A stretch of 9,423 bases of DNA, taken from NCBI GenBank assembly GCA_015233755.1, contig JADFXA010000053.1, positions 1 through 9,423 of the forward strand, read 5' to 3'. Made by a program: the position numbers and the translations under genes. The first letter of the stretch is position 1. Each line of letters begins with the position of its first letter. This document shows positions 7,401 through 9,423 of this stretch, in pieces. Under the pieces are notes generated by a model. That model was given only the letters and a program-made list of their open reading frames with translations, was not told the DNA's origin and did no database searches. Source of the stretch: Desulfamplus sp. (GTDB taxonomy: Bacteria > Desulfobacterota > Desulfobacteria > Desulfobacterales > Desulfobacteraceae).

Positions 7401-9172
7401 AGTTTAGGGTAGATAAATTTAAAACCATGCTCCCTGAAAATGGAGTAGCTGTGCTTGCAGCTTCTGGTCGTATCGGGGGTAATATCAAAGCTCAAGCTGA
7501 TGCAACACTACCTGTTAAGTTTGCATCTCTTTTTATCACTGATATGCCTGATATAAAAGGTTCTGTTAAACTAAATCTCAACGCTGATATAAAACCTAAA
7601 GTATATATAAAACCTGATTATTCTATGGGATCACAAAAAGATACTGAATACAATAAATACATGCGATCTGGCGGATATATTAACGATTCTAAGCTTGATG
7701 CTAAAGTAGAGCTTATAAATATTGGGGTTACATTACCTGTTATTAAATCTTCTGGAGACTATTCTGATGGTTCAGGGGCAATACGACTGCATGACATAAA
7801 TGGTGTAATACAAGCTGATATGAATAAAATTGAGATACCAGAAATTACTGGCAAAATAAGTGATGGCAGCTTTGATGATGGTATCAATAAAGATAGTGAT
7901 GAAAATCTTGGTGCAAATAGTCAAAAACAGAACAGTAAATCTGGACAATTTAAAATAAACGGTGGTGCAAAGTTAGTAAATTTTATGCCGCAAAATATTG
8001 AAGCTAAACTTACTGCGACATCAATTCCTGTAAATATGGTAGAAGATTTTACAGCAAGTTTTGACACATCTTTAAACTTTAAAGGTGATATTATAGCCCC
8101 TACACCATCAAGCATTTTATCTGGTAATATTTTGATTAACAATGCCCAATGGACAAGAGATATTCATGTTGAGAAGACAATTTTATCAACACTGACAGAT
8201 AGACTACTTGAGAAAAAAAAGGTTAGAAAAGAGATTAAGCAGAAGATTAGGCAGCCAAGAGATAATAAAAATAACGATCAAGATAAAAACTTAAGCTCAA
8301 CTTATTTCAATTCAAAAGAGTCAAATCAACTAAGCAAAATAGTTGAAAATATGAAACTCAATATTGTAATAAAGGGGAAAAAACCCTTTATTGTTGATAA
8401 TAATTTAGCATATATGGAGATTCGTCCAGATATAAGAATTGGTGGAACAGCTTTGTCGCCTTTAGTATCTGGACGTTCTGAAATCAACCCAGGCACTATA
8501 AATTACCAATCAACAGAGTTTACCCTCACTCGCGGAATAATTGATTTTGTAAATCCTTATAAAATTGAGCCAGAGCTTGATATTGAATCTAAACGTAAAG
8601 TGCGTGATTGGGATATTGTCCTTTCAGTATCAGGAACACCAGATAATATAAGTTTTAACCTTAATTCAGACCCAAAACTTGAAGATGGAGATATAATTTC
8701 CCTTTTGTTAAGAGGAAAAACAGTTACTGAATTGATAAGTGCAGAGGGAGGTACAACTCTCTCCGCTGCCAGTATGCTCTCACAAATGGCAGCTTCAGAA
8801 GTTAGCGACAAGGTGAAATCTGCTACAGGTCTTGATATTTTTGAGGTAGGATTTGGCAACACAAATGAATATAGAAGCTCTAAAATTAGAGCTGGGAGTA
8901 GTATAAGTAAATCTAAAAGCAGTACGCGTAAATATAACAAGATAAGCAATAATAAGAATAATGATAGCGAATTTGAAGATATTAATGTTACCGTGGGTAA
9001 AGAGCTTACAGATAGAATAAGCTTGAAATATGGCACTGAAAAAAAAGATGGAGTAATGGTTGGTAAAACATCGGCTGAATATAAATTTACAGACAATGTA
9101 TCTGTAACCGGTTTTCAAGACTCTGAAGGTCAGTTTGGCGGTGAAATACGTTATCGGTTAGAGTTTAAGTGA
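4478..9172 (+). CDS. tamB: TamB-family translocation/assembly module protein, unusually long
   Basis: Inner-membrane-anchored AsmA/TamB-type protein predicted to span the periplasm as a long beta groove, acting with an outer-membrane Omp85 partner in outer-membrane protein insertion and/or phospholipid transport. A single membrane anchor lies at about residues 24-41 after KK. Long beta-rich repeats typical of the family follow. The C-terminal TamB (DUF490) domain covers about 1290-1564 and contains SDPKLEDGDIISLLLRG (1397-1413), a TGLDIFEVG segment and a terminal YRLEFK. At 1564 residues it is clearly longer than E. coli TamB (about 1259). Much of the excess is polar inserts at about 387-425, 470-517, 709-741, 1133-1155, 1245-1284 and 1474-1501. 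No Shine-Dalgarno precedes the ATG, and an in-frame stop at 4448 leaves no earlier start. A GTG at residue 21 would remove the charged N-terminus and seems less likely. The next gene begins 13 bases after the stop. Confidence 0.92.
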   Translation: MQTENHQNTTIVKKPYLQSIVKKIPILILFFIALFIIIGLSSFPTLLFYIQSEHFSKLVQTQINKKILGKMEWKNLNISLLKGELFLENYRLSLNSDEIISVDKVYVVLDLQGIIEPFKNLHFTNINGTLNFPNIFNLSEFKSNGLIIKSITIDKPNVTLSMTSEKMVNIDQAFTLYKPQKEDLDDKPFYLPFNITVNQLNIKQGIFEYKNSNNGYKHNSNFDSKKSESIKLSFQGGIKNIFIEKIPIKNRHIKNNINGQNPELYKIILGMLSKPTFDITLDAKIITSELLESLKNIDSLKAIFLTLNSVIGLGKDKQPLISGNASIHSTLVGSLNDPLFSCLITYPDGQIIGKNIKAAVDVMMQKREITIKKMELEQKFATSKYKDEVDGKNKNDNGNKGSHKVNVNKNIDPNTTKSKLGGNSKLQAIGNISLTKAFPKGFLGEQGKIDKITTKLHFTGDNIYLDKLLDSKNGTVNESENNNEKNSKGDNVDRPKSDNVNESKHNNVNRFTSDSSSKLLNIIDKINKITGVASFKADFSGNLSEPDIKVILKAENAGYQGYPLVDKGDVDFTFLNGSLNIKKFDISSCDSLIKLDGNIIYPNNLNYPKNLKTDKHKPVFNLSANSSKLNIVEVLKQFNVLKSSVDKKLIGILEAKATLAGTLDNPDITLNANGKNIDLMGQKIGSATLKSSYQNHKTTIDSLTVEFVPNTISSTTATDSIVTNTTDNKTIATTTKHTAAKGIAYGKFNIDTNNNIQTINNNVLQAKGFIDHNQKHKFKVDISSQGVELDSIEYIKQYSVIKGITSGYINIEGNLGSIKSSRIIGDLALKKVKIVDKPFQDFTAKLELKDSRLKVNGNLNFDIGANLDFKSKDFDINAIFNKTELLPWFTFAGVKGIESGTVTGVVGIKGNTNNLDNLEKFSGKCDLAELSLSMFNDSAIFSKHSDKLNNSDSRALNKKMMIKAGNINAWINGKEFRVDKFKTMLPENGVAVLAASGRIGGNIKAQADATLPVKFASLFITDMPDIKGSVKLNLNADIKPKVYIKPDYSMGSQKDTEYNKYMRSGGYINDSKLDAKVELINIGVTLPVIKSSGDYSDGSGAIRLHDINGVIQADMNKIEIPEITGKISDGSFDDGINKDSDENLGANSQKQNSKSGQFKINGGAKLVNFMPQNIEAKLTATSIPVNMVEDFTASFDTSLNFKGDIIAPTPSSILSGNILINNAQWTRDIHVEKTILSTLTDRLLEKKKVRKEIKQKIRQPRDNKNNDQDKNLSSTYFNSKESNQLSKIVENMKLNIVIKGKKPFIVDNNLAYMEIRPDIRIGGTALSPLVSGRSEINPGTINYQSTEFTLTRGIIDFVNPYKIEPELDIESKRKVRDWDIVLSVSGTPDNISFNLNSDPKLEDGDIISLLLRGKTVTELISAEGGTTLSAASMLSQMAASEVSDKVKSATGLDIFEVGFGNTNEYRSSKIRAGSSISKSKSSTRKYNKISNNKNNDSEFEDINVTVGKELTDRISLKYGTEKKDGVMVGKTSAEYKFTDNVSVTGFQDSEGQFGGEIRYRLEFK
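5897..6016 (+). repeat. 24-bp degenerate tandem repeat, five copies, inside tamB
   Basis: Units start at 5897, 5921, 5945, 5969 and 5993. They are in frame and encode octapeptides at residues 474-513. The last three are clearest: DNVDRPKS, then DNVNESKH, then NNVNRFTS. The first (GTVNESEN) shares its VNES core with the fourth; the second (NNEKNSKG) is the most diverged. The unit length is a multiple of three, so copy number can change without breaking the frame. The encoded segment is hydrophilic and probably a disordered loop. Confidence 0.7.
8215..8221 (+). other. In-phase A AAA AAG slippery heptamer in tamB
   Basis: An A8 run (8213-8220) followed by G gives the dnaX-type heptamer in the correct phase at codons Lys1246-Lys1248. 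A -1 shift would add Gly and then stop at TAG 8224-8226, yielding about 1249 residues without the C-terminal TamB domain. No good upstream Shine-Dalgarno stimulator or downstream stem is visible, and similar A-runs occur elsewhere in this gene. Confidence 0.15.
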
Positions 9173-9176
9173 AGGA
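9172..9176 (+). promoter_or_regulatory. Ribosome binding site of the gene after tamB
   Basis: AAGGA begins on the last base of the tamB TGA stop and lies 9 bases before the ATG at 9186. The overlap with the upstream stop indicates a tightly packed, probably co-transcribed pair and supports the start of the downstream gene. Confidence 0.7.
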
Positions 9177-9185
9177 AAAATAGAG

Positions 9186-9423
9186 ATGGTCAAATCAATA
9201 AGCGTCTCATTTTATTCAACTATCTACATTATTATTACTCATCTGCTTCCTAATACTATTCTTAGTTTGCTCGTTACTATTTTCTTTATTCCTCAATCTT
9301 ATGCTCAAGAACAAAATACACAACCCTATACTAAAGAAAAATTTAACCTTATTAAAGAACTCACTCAGGCTAAGACTAGTCAGGTAAAGTGTATTAGTAT
9401 CAAATCGTTAGAATTTAAAGGCA
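9186..9423 (+). CDS. tamA: Start of a TamA/BamA-family outer-membrane protein (partial, runs off the window)
   Basis: An open frame of 79 codons starts at 9186 and continues past the end of the window. It begins MVKSIS, then has a hydrophobic stretch (about residues 9-35, with a polar break near 19-24) and a signal peptidase I site SYA|Q after residue 40. The mature part is charged (KEKFNLIKELTQAKTSQVK) and then enters a beta-like stretch, IKSLEFKG (72-79), resembling the first strand of a POTRA domain. A good ribosome site and its place 13 bases behind tamB point to the Omp85 partner of TamB, which would form a beta-barrel in the outer membrane. The visible sequence cannot separate TamA from BamA or exclude another exported protein, so the name rests largely on context. 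The tamB-then-tamA order is opposite to E. coli. Confidence 0.6.
   Translation, partial: MVKSISVSFYSTIYIIITHLLPNTILSLLVTIFFIPQSYAQEQNTQPYTKEKFNLIKELTQAKTSQVKCISIKSLEFKG

Noticed and set aside
6790..7488. 232-codon open frame on the minus strand opposite tamB
   Set aside because: It is fully antisense to a conserved TamB reading frame. Its product is a Ser/Leu/Pro/Phe-rich complement of TamB codons with no recognisable domain, and no ribosome site stands out.
8557..9096. 179-codon minus-strand open frame opposite the TamB C-terminal domain
   Set aside because: The plus frame is the clearly conserved TamB domain. The minus product is low-complexity Leu/Ser-rich and looks like a shadow.

Overview
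The window is an AT-rich stretch of a Gram-negative chromosome that carries mostly cell-envelope genes. A lipoprotein signal peptide, an arabinose-5-phosphate isomerase for Kdo (LPS) synthesis and a TamB/TamA-type pair all require an outer membrane. The lipoprotein with a TPR-like segment fused to a type I periplasmic-binding fold, together with the plant/spirochaete-like phosphofructokinase, suggests a deltaproteobacterium (Desulfobacterota, perhaps Desulfobacteraceae-like). That placement is inference from protein style and base composition, not a database result.

Layout. Positions 1-73 are a leader region with a perfect TATAAT at 40-45. Positions 74-1789 (+) encode a penicillin-binding-protein-activator (LpoA-like) lipoprotein. 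A short convergent gap (1790-1876) holds one long-looped inverted repeat. On the minus strand, kdsD (4212-3229) is followed after 26 bases by an ATP-type 6-phosphofructokinase gene (3202-1877), probably one transcript. A 265-base divergent intergenic region (4213-4477) holds several small inverted repeats but no convincing promoter. Then a very long tamB (4478-9172, +) is followed 13 bases later by the first 79 codons of a secreted protein (9186 to the window edge), most likely the TamA/BamA-family partner.

How the genes fit together. The LpoA-like protein would stimulate peptidoglycan synthesis from the outer membrane. KdsD supplies arabinose-5-phosphate for Kdo. TamB and its outer-membrane partner form an envelope-spanning module for outer-membrane protein insertion and/or phospholipid traffic. 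Phosphofructokinase is the one central-metabolism gene, linked to kdsD through sugar phosphates.

I see no mobile element, CRISPR array, tRNA or rRNA, and no defence or biosynthetic cluster. The gene set is ordinary. What stands out is a repeated habit of inserting Asn/Lys/Ser/Thr-rich polar segments into conserved envelope proteins. One of these in TamB is built from a five-copy 24-bp tandem repeat.
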